Positions 1 to 5,783 of a stretch of 12,471 nucleotides of DNA are shown here, in pieces; the first letter of the stretch is position 1, and each line of letters starts with the position of its first letter. Both the position numbers and the translations under genes were made by a program. The DNA lies in contig FR886268.1 in the NCBI GenBank assembly GCA_000436535.1, positions 33,175 to 45,645 of the forward strand, in the 5' to 3' direction. This DNA is from Eubacterium sp. CAG:252. GTDB lineage: Bacteria; Bacillota; Clostridia; Lachnospirales; Lachnospiraceae. The notes under the pieces are model-generated. The model made no database searches, had not been told where the DNA came from, and saw only the letters and a list, made by a program, of their open reading frames with translations.

Positions 1-509
1 CCTACGATATGTTCCTTCTTAATCATTCCTATACTTGAAAATCTGCTGTCTTCGCTGTTATTTCTATTATCACCAAGACAGAAGTACTCATCCTCGCCAA
101 GATGAATTTCATTAATTGCCATACCGGCTGTTACTATATATGTATCGTTAATATCATTTTCAAGGATATTGCCATTAATATATATATGTCCCTCTTTTAT
201 CTGTATGGTTTCGCCCGGAAGTCCGACTACACGCTTTACATACAGCTTAGACGAGCCTATGGCATCCGGCTCAAACGCTATACAGTCAAAACGCTTAGGA
301 CTGCCAAAGGCATATGCGAACCTATTGATAAGTACAGTATCTTCATTTTTTATCGTATCCTCCATTGAACCACCTGATATAGTTGTCCTAGTACAAGCAA
401 ATGAAACAATGACATATGCGGCAAGAACTACCATAACAATGTCCATTACAGTTTTACATATATTAAGCAGAAACGTGTTTTCCTGATATCTTCTATAATA
501 TGAATTCAT
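1..509 (-). CDS. lepB: Type I signal peptidase, 3' end cut off by the window edge
   Basis: Membrane-bound serine protease that removes signal peptides from exported preproteins on the outer face of the membrane. The visible part is 169 codons. A short basic N-terminus is followed by one membrane segment at about residues 20-39. The catalytic box SGGSMEDT follows, with the nucleophile Ser48 (the family usually has SxSMxPT). The general-base box LYVKRVVGLPGET contains Lys92, and the GDNRNNSEDSR box lies at residues 146-156. All diagnostic boxes are present, so the enzyme looks functional. The start at 509 is supported by GGAG eight bases upstream. The gene reads off the left edge, so about 10-20 residues are probably missing. 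It is preceded by an unusually long leader (about 300 nt) made of two structured repeats and begun by a perfect promoter at 824-852. Family assignment is firm; which SPase paralogue it is remains unknown. Confidence 0.95.
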   Translation of the reverse strand, partial: MNSYYRRYQENTFLLNICKTVMDIVMVVLAAYVIVSFACTRTTISGGSMEDTIKNEDTVLINRFAYAFGSPKRFDCIAFEPDAIGSSKLYVKRVVGLPGETIQIKEGHIYINGNILENDINDTYIVTAGMAINEIHLGEDEYFCLGDNRNNSEDSRFSSIGMIKKEHIV

Positions 510-546
510 TATTGATGCTCCATTTTAAATTTTTCTATTGAATTTC

Positions 547-665
547 TTTTTTTGTTGAATTTCTTTTTCGCCGTGCAAGTATAAGAACTTTCAGTTCTTG
601 TACTGTCGGGCTCTCGCCCTATCAATTCAATTAAAAGAACAGTGCTCTGTGCCAGCACTCTCTTG
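547..665 (-). repeat. Tandem structured repeat, copy 1 (119 bp, 5'-truncated fold)
   Basis: First of two tandem 119-bp units between the promoter at 824-852 and lepB. It matches copy 2 at a constant offset of 119. Read on the minus strand it keeps the GGGC-GAGA-GCCC hairpin, the AGTACAAGAACT stem (one arm has a C/T change) and the GCACGGC half of a closing stem. It has lost the matching GCCGTGC half, and its large hairpin is shortened on the 5' side. Further TTGAATTTCTTTTT fragments at 537-550 suggest earlier slippage or a third remnant. Any open frame across it is spurious. Confidence 0.8.
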
Positions 666-808
666 TTTTTTTGTTGAATTTCTTTTTCGCCGTGCAAGTA
701 CAAGAACTTTTAGTTCTTGTACTGTCGGGCTCTCGCCCTATCAATCCAATTAAAAGAACAGTGCTCTGTGCTAGCACAGCACTGTTTTTTTAATTGAATT
801 GGCACGGC
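666..808 (-). repeat. Tandem structured repeat, copy 2, complete cloverleaf-like fold
   Basis: Complete copy, read on the minus strand from 808. GCCGTGC (808-802) can close with GCACGGC (695-689). Inside the closing stem lie three hairpins. The first is a long, nearly perfect one at 801-742, built on AATTCAATTAAAA and GTGCTGTGCTAGCACAGAGCAC. The second is GGGC-GAGA-GCCC at 738-727. The third is AGTACAAGAACT with its complement at 723-697. GAGA is a GNRA tetraloop only on the minus strand, which is also the strand transcribed by the adjacent consensus promoter. On the plus strand the first hairpin ends in seven T and would work as a terminator. The function is unknown. It may be a dispersed genomic repeat or a structured leader or small RNA. 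Confidence 0.75.
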
Positions 809-823
809 TCGTTGCTTACGCAC

Positions 824-852
824 ATTATACAAAATTCTTGATAGGGTGTCAA
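824..852 (-). promoter_or_regulatory. Perfect consensus sigma-A promoter
   Basis: TTGACA at 852-847 and TATAAT at 829-824 are separated by exactly 17 bases, matching the consensus at all twelve positions. The expected start is near 817, nine bases before the cloverleaf repeat. The transcript would cross both repeat copies and reach lepB at 509. The promoter lies only a few bases downstream of the stop codon at 860, so it is independent of the upstream immunity gene. Confidence 0.85.
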
Positions 853-859
853 AGGCGGA

Positions 860-1585
860 TTATGGCAGCAGGTCTTTGGCTATAAATATGGATGGTTCCA
901 GCTTTTCTTTGTCCATCTGGAGTGCTTTTGCAAATGCCGTCAATAGAAAATCATACGAACCAGCATAAACATACCTGTTTTCACCTATCTCCTCATAATT
1001 TTTAAGAAGACGTTTATGATGTTTCCCCTTAACTGCTGCCAGATGCTTTACAAACAGGTCTGTTCTTTCATTAAGGCTGGCATTACACACATCGACCAGT
1101 CCGCCTTTAGCCTTAGTACTGCCTCCCATATACCCACTGTCCTTAAAATAATATGTCTTATCAGAGTATGCTTTCCTCTCAAATACTATATGTCTTACAA
1201 CATCAAGAACAACATCTGTAAATGACTCCCTTACCATATGTCCCTTTACATATTCCAACAGTGCATAATCAATATCAAACAGATAAGCATAAGAAAGTGC
1301 GCATGCCATTTCATTATATGTAAGTTCTTCCGGTTTGAACTCTGTTTTCTGTCCTAGATAATCAATATAATCAAGTGCTATTTCTTTTATATCAGATAAA
1401 TCATAGCCAAGCACATATTTGAGCTTTACAATCCTGCTGATGTCATCTGTGACAATAACATACTGCATATTTGTCCTTGTTTCTGATGAAGCTATCTTAT
1501 CTTTGAAAAGGACTACATCAGCCTCATACTTCTTCAATACACTTCTGTAGTAATCTTCTGTTTTAAAATCTTCTTTTATTCTCAT
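860..1585 (-). CDS. DUF1910/DUF1911 (PoNi-type) immunity family protein
   Basis: 241-residue soluble protein, likely of the family that includes PoNi, the immunity protein to PoNe-type DNase toxins. The first block is TEDYYRSVLKKYE followed by KLKYVLGYDLSDIKEIALDY. It resembles the N-terminal DUF1910 pattern of an aromatic N-terminus and a KYxxGxxLxxIK segment. The C-terminus YAGSYDFLLTAFAKALQMD...FIAKDLLP matches the closing DUF1911 pattern (GxWxxEaxAxAKxxgiD...yYPkDL). These are recognised by eye, not by profile search. The ATG at 1585 (MRIKEDF) fits the usual family start, and a TTG at 1606 would add seven residues. Upstream the same frame continues through an amber codon at 1618-1616 to an ATG at 1639 that has the only strong ribosome binding site. 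No cognate toxin is visible, so this may be an orphan immunity gene, co-transcribed with the HTH gene before it. Confidence 0.72.
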   Translation of the reverse strand: MRIKEDFKTEDYYRSVLKKYEADVVLFKDKIASSETRTNMQYVIVTDDISRIVKLKYVLGYDLSDIKEIALDYIDYLGQKTEFKPEELTYNEMACALSYAYLFDIDYALLEYVKGHMVRESFTDVVLDVVRHIVFERKAYSDKTYYFKDSGYMGGSTKAKGGLVDVCNASLNERTDLFVKHLAAVKGKHHKRLLKNYEEIGENRYVYAGSYDFLLTAFAKALQMDKEKLEPSIFIAKDLLP

Positions 1586-1661
1586 ATGTGTTTTATCTTT
1601 CTTCAATTTATTCTTCTATCTTATCATCTTCTTTTCCATATTAGACTTTCTCCTCCCACAT

Positions 1662-1695
1662 TAGACCATTTTACTGACATCAGTAAAATGGTCTA
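1662..1695. promoter_or_regulatory. Perfect 16-bp inverted repeat overlapping the HTH stop codon
   Basis: TAGACCATTTTACTGA is followed, after two bases, by its exact complement. The right arm contains the stop codon of the HTH gene. On the minus strand no U-run follows. Instead, ATGTGGGAGGAG brings in the ribosome binding site of the next frame, so this is not a standard terminator. It could be a binding site for the HTH protein, an mRNA hairpin that tunes the downstream gene, or a recombination scar. Confidence 0.7.
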
Positions 1696-1971
1696 TTCCT
1701 CTTTTTTCTTCATTTTGTCATAATATGCTTTATACCTATAAATCGTCCTCTCACTGACATTGTTCTGCTTTGCAATTTCTACCATTGTCATGCCACTCTC
1801 ATACCCAACAACAAAATCATTATAAATTGCCATCCACTTGGCATTATGTTTCTGCCGTCCGCTTAATTTACGATTTCTATGATACTCCAATTCCTCTCGA
1901 AGTTCTGCATTCTCTTTTTCCAACTCCTCAATTCTTTTTAATGCATCTTCAAGTGTTACAGATTTCTCCAT
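1693..1971 (-). CDS. Small coiled-coil / helix-turn-helix DNA-binding protein
   Basis: 92 residues. Residues 4-33 are a charged leucine-heptad coiled coil (DALKRIEELEKENAELREEL), suggesting a dimer. Residues 59-84 form a resolvase- or transposase-type helix-turn-helix: SGMTMVEIAKQNNVSERTIY, then a basic tail. There is no catalytic domain, so it is either a stand-alone regulator or the DNA-binding part of a former recombinase or transposase. GGAGG lies nine bases before ATG 1971, and a good sigma-A promoter lies at 2012-2040. The next gene on the strand is the immunity-family gene, and the gap between them carries a perfect inverted repeat that could be its target. The DNA-binding call is firm; the biological role is inferred. 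Confidence 0.75.
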   Translation of the reverse strand: MEKSVTLEDALKRIEELEKENAELREELEYHRNRKLSGRQKHNAKWMAIYNDFVVGYESGMTMVEIAKQNNVSERTIYRYKAYYDKMKKKEE

Positions 1972-2011
1972 TACCCCTGTCCTCCATTCATGTCATTCTC
2001 GTTTTGTCTAT

Positions 2012-2040
2012 ATTATAAATATTTGTGTCTCTTTAGTCAA
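2012..2040 (-). promoter_or_regulatory. Sigma-A promoter for the HTH / immunity unit
   Basis: TTGACT (2040-2035), a 17-base spacer and TATAAT (2017-2012). This is one mismatch from consensus, about 40 bases upstream of the HTH start codon. No separate promoter is evident before the immunity gene, so the two probably share this one. Confidence 0.75.
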
Positions 2041-2144
2041 TCCGATTATGTCATGTTGTGTCATTTTTCAACAACTTCATTATTTCTTTTATTATCGTAA
2101 AAAATATAAATATAACTCCATATTCGTCTAGCCGTGCATCACCA

Positions 2145-2285
2145 TTATGCTCCGATAAGCAACTCAGTTTTTAAAATCTGCTCATCTGAAAGAAAATGAT
2201 GTGTGGCTCTTACTGACCTTTCCCAGATAAGCAGAAGGTCTTTGAGTAATTCAGGTATTCTTGCTTTAATTTCGTATATCTGCAC
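2145..2285 (-). pseudogene. N-terminal stump of a GNAT acetyltransferase
   Basis: A 46-residue frame from GTG 2285, preceded by GAGAGG at a suitable distance. It reads QIYEIKARIPELLKDLLLIW and then ERSVRATHHFLSDEQI. This matches the first alpha-helical region of GNAT N-acetyltransferases with the typical W(E/x)xSVRATHxFL motif. It then ends abruptly in LKTELLIGA and a stop. The acetyl-CoA binding core (about 100 more residues with the R/QxxGxG/A loop) is absent here and in the following 100 bases in any frame. It follows the flavodoxin-like gene closely, so it was probably the second gene of that operon. It is more likely a truncated remnant than a functional mini-protein. Confidence 0.7.
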
Positions 2286-2351
2286 AATAATCCTCTCATA
2301 ACATTTATAAGTTCTATGCTTGTAAATGAGCACCTTTTATCAATTTCAATT

Positions 2352-3041
2352 TTACTTCCAAGGTCTTTTATTACCCAGCCAGCCCTTTGCCCTCCAATAT
2401 CTGACATCACGGGGATTGGCGATAATCTTCTGCATAAAACGCATAACATAGAACATTCCCTTTATTTTTATATCTGGTTTAACATTTCTTGAATTGCTTA
2501 TAATTTTACTTGCAAGTACTGATGTTGCTTTATCAATCACTCTCTTTTTCTTTTCACTTACACCTTTCCAGTTAACCGCAGCGACACTGATACCATACTT
2601 ATATCTTTTAGCCACACCCCAGAAAAACAGACTATCCATCATATCTTTGTTAGTCGATTTCATACCTGCGCCAGCCGCCGTGGATATACATACTCCCTGC
2701 TTTTTAAACATAGACTCCTCTGGACTATGCAACATCCACCTGTAACCATAATGGTCTAAAAAAGCCTTCATTGCTCCCGTAACGTGATATACATATACTG
2801 GGCTCGCCAAGATAATAACATCCGCTTCATCCATTGCAGCAGTTAATGGCTTTATCTTCTCATAATGTGGACATTTCTTCTCCGACTCCATAAAACATTT
2901 TGTACATCCGACACAAAACTCTCCAAAATCTCTTGGAAGAAAGAATTCTTTTATATCGCCATTTATTTTTTCCGCTAACATATGAGCGATGTGATAAGTT
3001 GAACCTTTATGGTTCTGACCGTTTATAATTACTATCTTCAT
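2352..3041 (-). CDS. Flavodoxin-like FMN-dependent NAD(P)H oxidoreductase
   Basis: 229-residue cytoplasmic flavoprotein of the flavodoxin-fold reductase group. Residues 3-15 (IVIINGQNHKGST) form the first beta strand and the FMN-phosphate loop. SPVYVYHVTGAMKAFLDHYG at 80-99 is the second flavin-contacting loop, and a third lies at STAAGAGMKST (120-130). CVGCTKCF with Cys57 nearby (C43, C46, C49, C57) is the cysteine pattern common in clostridial members; it might bind a metal or Fe-S cluster, which is inference. The C-terminus is long and basic with aromatic residues. The start is chosen at ATG 3041 because GGAG lies five bases upstream; an earlier in-frame start adds only 11 residues without a binding site. 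The substrate is unknown. It is followed by a truncated acetyltransferase. Confidence 0.88.
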   Translation of the reverse strand: MKIVIINGQNHKGSTYHIAHMLAEKINGDIKEFFLPRDFGEFCVGCTKCFMESEKKCPHYEKIKPLTAAMDEADVIILASPVYVYHVTGAMKAFLDHYGYRWMLHSPEESMFKKQGVCISTAAGAGMKSTNKDMMDSLFFWGVAKRYKYGISVAAVNWKGVSEKKKRVIDKATSVLASKIISNSRNVKPDIKIKGMFYVMRFMQKIIANPRDVRYWRAKGWLGNKRPWK

Positions 3042-3084
3042 ACTATCTCCATTCACTTTGCAAAATATCTGCAATTCCTTGAAT

Positions 3085-3115
3085 AGTATAACACAAAATA
3101 AAGCTGACTACCCAA
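3085..3115 (-). promoter_or_regulatory. Possible promoter of the flavodoxin-like gene
   Basis: TATACT at 3090-3085 is a good -10 box. TTGGGT at 3115-3110 is a possible -35, but the spacer is 19 bases. The site lies about 45 bases upstream of ATG 3041. Confidence 0.4.
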
Positions 3116-3136
3116 CTGGTTTTACTTAATAATTCC

Positions 3137-3205
3137 TTAATATGCAGCTACGATTGAACCAACAACTATGATAATTATTTTCTTTATCCATTCTAACCTG
3201 CCCAT
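3137..3205 (-). CDS. Possible 22-residue hydrophobic peptide, or tail of a lost membrane protein
   Basis: Open frame MGRLEWIKK followed by IIIIVVGSIVAAY and a stop. A basic, amphipathic start leads into one membrane-length hydrophobic stretch. A GGAAAGGG ribosome-binding-like sequence lies eight bases before ATG 3205. The same frame stays open upstream with another hydrophobic run (YSLFIFIGINIIAAGIKQER) as far as a stop near 3296, with no convincing start. It could therefore be a small membrane peptide or the C-terminal scrap of a decayed two-helix membrane protein. It sits after the HD-gene terminator and before the flavodoxin-like gene. Confidence 0.3.
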   Translation of the reverse strand: MGRLEWIKKIIIIVVGSIVAAY

Positions 3206-3254
3206 TGTTACAGCCCTTTCCTGTTTTATTCCGGCAGCTATTATATTTATCCCA

Positions 3255-3313
3255 ATAAATATAAAAAGACTATAGACCTGCTGTTGTGTTCAGAAACAGT
3301 AAAATCTATAGCC
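3255..3313 (-). terminator. Rho-independent terminator after the HD-domain gene
   Basis: On the minus strand GGCTATAGA (3313-3305) pairs with TCTATAGTC (3276-3268), with one G-U pair. An inner CTGTT/AACAG stem follows, and the hairpin ends in TTTTTATATTTATT. It lies about 145 bases downstream of the stop codon at 3459. Confidence 0.65.
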
Positions 3314-3458
3314 TTCATTTATGCCGAGACAAGCTATATACCAATTTAGGCATAGTAATAAACTTGTTATCTTTATTTGTCAAGATATATCTTATCTGTT
3401 GCACAATGCATTAATCATATTCTGATGCCTGCTTAATCAAAAATCTATAAAACATATT

Positions 3459-4004
3459 TTACAGCAAATACATATCCTTACATATTTTCTTTCCATATTC
3501 TGTCTTGAAAATACTATCATAAGCCTTTAACACTGCCTCTTTTGACAGATTATCTTCATACATATTTACAAGAAAATCAGCCTCAACAAGTATCTGATAA
3601 TCAATGCCGTCAATATTATTATATGTATGATGATGTGCAATCAGATACTGCACTCTTTCTGAAATGTCTGTTTCAAAGCCAAGTCTTTCAAGAAGCTTTT
3701 TAGCAAGTGCAGGTCCTTCCTTTTCCTGCAATCTGCCACCACATTCTCCATATTTTTCTTCGCATATATGAATTCCTATATCATGGGTCAGCGCCGCCGT
3801 TTCAATAGTGAATAAAGTCTTCTCATCCACATTTTCCATCTGTGCAATCAACCTGGCATAACTGTGAACCTTACAGAAATGCTGTATCCTTTTAGCATCA
3901 CCCTTGTATAATTCAATCATCGCCATATGTAACTTATTTAACATATTGCTATTCTGTGTAGCAGCACTTTGAATAGTTGTATTTTGCATATCTGTAGTTT
4001 TCAT
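3459..4004 (-). CDS. HD-domain metal-dependent phosphohydrolase
   Basis: 181-residue soluble protein with a single HD domain. Metal-ligand residues are visible in order: His47 in KVHSYARLI, His74-Asp75 in ALTHDIGIH, His124-126 in IAHHHTYNNIDG and Asp143 in LVEADFLVNMYED. The end (KTEYGKKICKDMYLL) matches the compact clostridial HD proteins that I know. Such proteins cleave phosphomonoesters or nucleotides, but the substrate cannot be told from sequence. The first 20 residues (Thr, Gln and Asn rich) are an extra segment before MLNKLHMAMIELY, where most relatives begin. ATG 4004 is preferred because AGGAG lies seven bases upstream; the earlier ATG at 4025 has no binding site. It is followed by its own terminator and appears monocistronic. 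Confidence 0.87.
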   Translation of the reverse strand: MKTTDMQNTTIQSAATQNSNMLNKLHMAMIELYKGDAKRIQHFCKVHSYARLIAQMENVDEKTLFTIETAALTHDIGIHICEEKYGECGGRLQEKEGPALAKKLLERLGFETDISERVQYLIAHHHTYNNIDGIDYQILVEADFLVNMYEDNLSKEAVLKAYDSIFKTEYGKKICKDMYLL

Positions 4005-4227
4005 AACTATGCTCCTCTTTATCATAAAATAAATACTTTTTCTATAGCTAAATATAAAATATTATATAGTTTCATCTATGTTACAAAATGATACTCTTTC
4101 CAATTTTTTGAAATTATCGTTATCTATGTCATAAACTAAATAACCAATTAATGTATCTTAGTTATAACAATAAATACCTTTACTTATTTTATATATTTAC
4201 TCTTTTATAGTTTCAAAACAATATTTA

Positions 4228-4854
4228 TTAATATCCCAAAACATCATTAACAAGTATAACATGCATTCTTCCTGTATGACGTGAATATCTTGTAATCAGG
4301 AAATTGCAGCATATTGTATCAGGTGACTTACAGTCAAAGCATTTACCTGTCGTCTTGCAAGGTGTCTTGACATCAAATCTCTGGGCATTAGCTGGAGCTG
4401 CTACATTTCTGGCACGCTTCATCGCCTCATCAATATCTGAGCAGACTTTATTCATTCCAACTATAAACACAACCTTCTTTGGTCCTTGTGCTATGCAGGA
4501 AACACGGTTTGAATTACCATCAATATTTACAAGTATTCCATCATTAGTCATCGCATTTACACTTGATAAAAATACATCTGCATCATATGCATACATAAGG
4601 CTCTCACGCGGAGTCATATCAGCGCGGTCGGCATAATTATAATTGCCATCATTTAAAGCCTGAATAAGTCCAATCTCACCTGCACTCTGACAGCCACCCA
4701 TAGCAACAGTACTGCCTTCACCAATTATCTCCAACGCCTGTTTTAATGCTTCTTCTTTATCTTTAGCGTAATATCCTAATATGTTTCGTGACTCCAGCCC
4801 CTTAATTACTGTCTGTGCAAGTACTTCATTTCTTTTTCTCATATTTTCATTCAT
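4228..4854 (-). CDS. LUD-domain protein (LutC/YkgG-like, DUF162)
   Basis: 208-residue cytoplasmic protein of the LUD family, named for lactate utilisation (LutB/LutC) though many stand-alone clostridial members have no proven role. Visible family features include the N-terminal helix with RRN-like KRNEVLAQTVIKGLESRN. The glycine-rich strand GSTVAMGGCQSAGEIGL is at 47-63. SSVNAMTNDGILVNIDGNSN at 97-116 and GPKKVVFIVGMNKV at 124-137 are also present. The C-terminal cysteines are C166, C172, C175, C182 and C183 (TPCKTTGKCFDCKSPDTICC). They are typical of the small LUD members and could bind a metal or cluster, which is inference. No LutA or LutB neighbour is present. The start is supported by GGAGG eight bases upstream and by a clear promoter at 4938-4966. 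Confidence 0.88.
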   Translation of the reverse strand: MNENMRKRNEVLAQTVIKGLESRNILGYYAKDKEEALKQALEIIGEGSTVAMGGCQSAGEIGLIQALNDGNYNYADRADMTPRESLMYAYDADVFLSSVNAMTNDGILVNIDGNSNRVSCIAQGPKKVVFIVGMNKVCSDIDEAMKRARNVAAPANAQRFDVKTPCKTTGKCFDCKSPDTICCNFLITRYSRHTGRMHVILVNDVLGY

Positions 4855-4875
4855 AGTTATATCCTCCGGTTAATC

Positions 4876-4954
4876 TATATTTTTTTGTACACTATAGTTT
4901 TTATTTGCTTATTTATGTATGTATAATAAATACCTATATTATATTTTTTGTACA
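4876..4954. repeat. Direct repeat pair TATATTTTTT(T)GTACA around the LUD promoter
   Basis: Copies lie at 4876-4891 and 4940-4954 and differ by one T. One spans the -10/spacer of the promoter, the other lies in the leader about 40-55 bases after the expected start. The spacing and placement would suit an operator pair, but AT-rich chance similarity is possible. Confidence 0.4.
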
Positions 4955-4966
4955 TTCTAATTTCAA
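4938..4966 (-). promoter_or_regulatory. Sigma-A promoter of the LUD-domain gene
   Basis: TTGAAA (4966-4961), a 17-base spacer and TATAAT (4943-4938). The expected start is near 4931, giving a leader of about 75 bases. The spacer and -10 region contain one of two near-identical TATATTTTTTGTACA sequences; see the direct-repeat entry at 4876-4954. Confidence 0.75.
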
Positions 4967-5066
4967 GCAATAAAAATAGCAAATACTTATATTCTATGGT
5001 TAATCATAGTTAGAAAGAATGTCCGATTTATTCAATCATATATCATAAAATGTCACCAACATTCTA

Positions 5067-5691
5067 TCATATATAATCAAATATCGACAACTGCCCATCC
5101 TTCCAGCTTTCCTGCTTTGCCTGATGAATTACATCACCATATCCAACCTCTCCAATAAGTAATGGTGAGGCTGGATTGTGATACACTTTTCACCTCTGGA
5201 AAGTTATGCATAACCTTTGAATATAAGTCTATAAAACTGATAACACACGTATTAGTATATCCCTTTAACCTTGAAGCTATTTCCTCAAAATCGTGCAAAT
5301 GTCTTTCTATAGTGTAAGTATCATATATAAACATTGGGTCGTATCTCCATCCAATACTATCTACGCCGACTATTCTGCTTAATCTTATAAAGTCATCTGT
5401 CACATTTCTCCAGTCTGGAACTAAAGGTTCTATCTCTTTTCCATAAGGTGTTATCGTCACAAACCAATATTGTCCGTAAGGCTGTAAATACTCCATATAT
5501 CTTAACATTGGTTTTGGATTTTTGGTACAAAACCCAATTAAATCTACCACCTGAGGATTAAGATTATACCTCGTAATCTGATTAGGATTATATGGATTAC
5601 GAACCAAAACATAACCTTCTTTTATTCTGTTAATAAACCATTCACCGTAAAAAGCTGGTATATCTGTACGCATACCTGTATTAATAATCAT
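5067..5691 (-). pseudogene. DUF1848 protein, internally deleted and frame-broken
   Basis: The N-terminal part from ATG 5691 is a clear DUF1848 protein: RTDIPAFYGEWFINRIKEGY, VLVRNPYNPNQITRYNLNP, FCTKNPKPM, WRYDPMFIYD and KGYTNTCVISFIDLYSK. After about residue 165 the frame runs into a stop at 5134. In the +1 frame across the same spot the sequence continues as YHNPASPLLIGEVGYGDVIH and QAKQESWKDGQLSIFDYI, stopping at 5067. This is the typical DUF1848 C-terminus (HDPxSPLLIG...QxSWxDxQLSLFD). The middle third, holding the conserved cysteine clusters thought to bind an Fe-S centre, is missing. The gene has therefore lost about 300 bp and its frame. Intact relatives are about 300 residues; here about 208 codons remain in two frames. 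Confidence 0.8.
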
Positions 5692-5783
5692 TTTTTGCCT
5701 GCCATAACATTACATAATCTTTTTCGCCCATAGCTTCATCTAAACCTTCACTCTGAATTTGAAAGTCCTCTCTCTGATACCTC

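Noticed and set aside
102..486. Two plus-strand open frames of 88 and 105 codons
   Set aside because: They are antisense to the signal peptidase gene, whose catalytic boxes are all intact on the minus strand.
509..703. 64-codon minus-strand open frame
   Set aside because: It runs through the tandem structured repeats and ends inside the lepB binding-site region; the composition is that of a repeat, and no start signal is present.
689..808. The cloverleaf as a tRNA or tmRNA
   Set aside because: The arm lengths are wrong, and there is no T-loop GTTCRA, no anticodon-loop geometry and no CCA-ready acceptor end.
1662..1695. Standard intrinsic terminator after the HTH gene
   Set aside because: The stem is perfect but no U-run follows on the minus strand, and the next ribosome binding site starts within a few bases.
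2210..2449. 79-codon minus-strand open frame
   Set aside because: It is a frame-shifted shadow across the end of the flavodoxin-like gene and the acetyltransferase stump.
4026..4227. A promoter or terminator in the AT-rich gap between the LUD and HD genes
   Set aside because: TATAAT-like and TTGTAA-like boxes occur but at poor spacing (14 bases), and no stem with a U-run was convincing.
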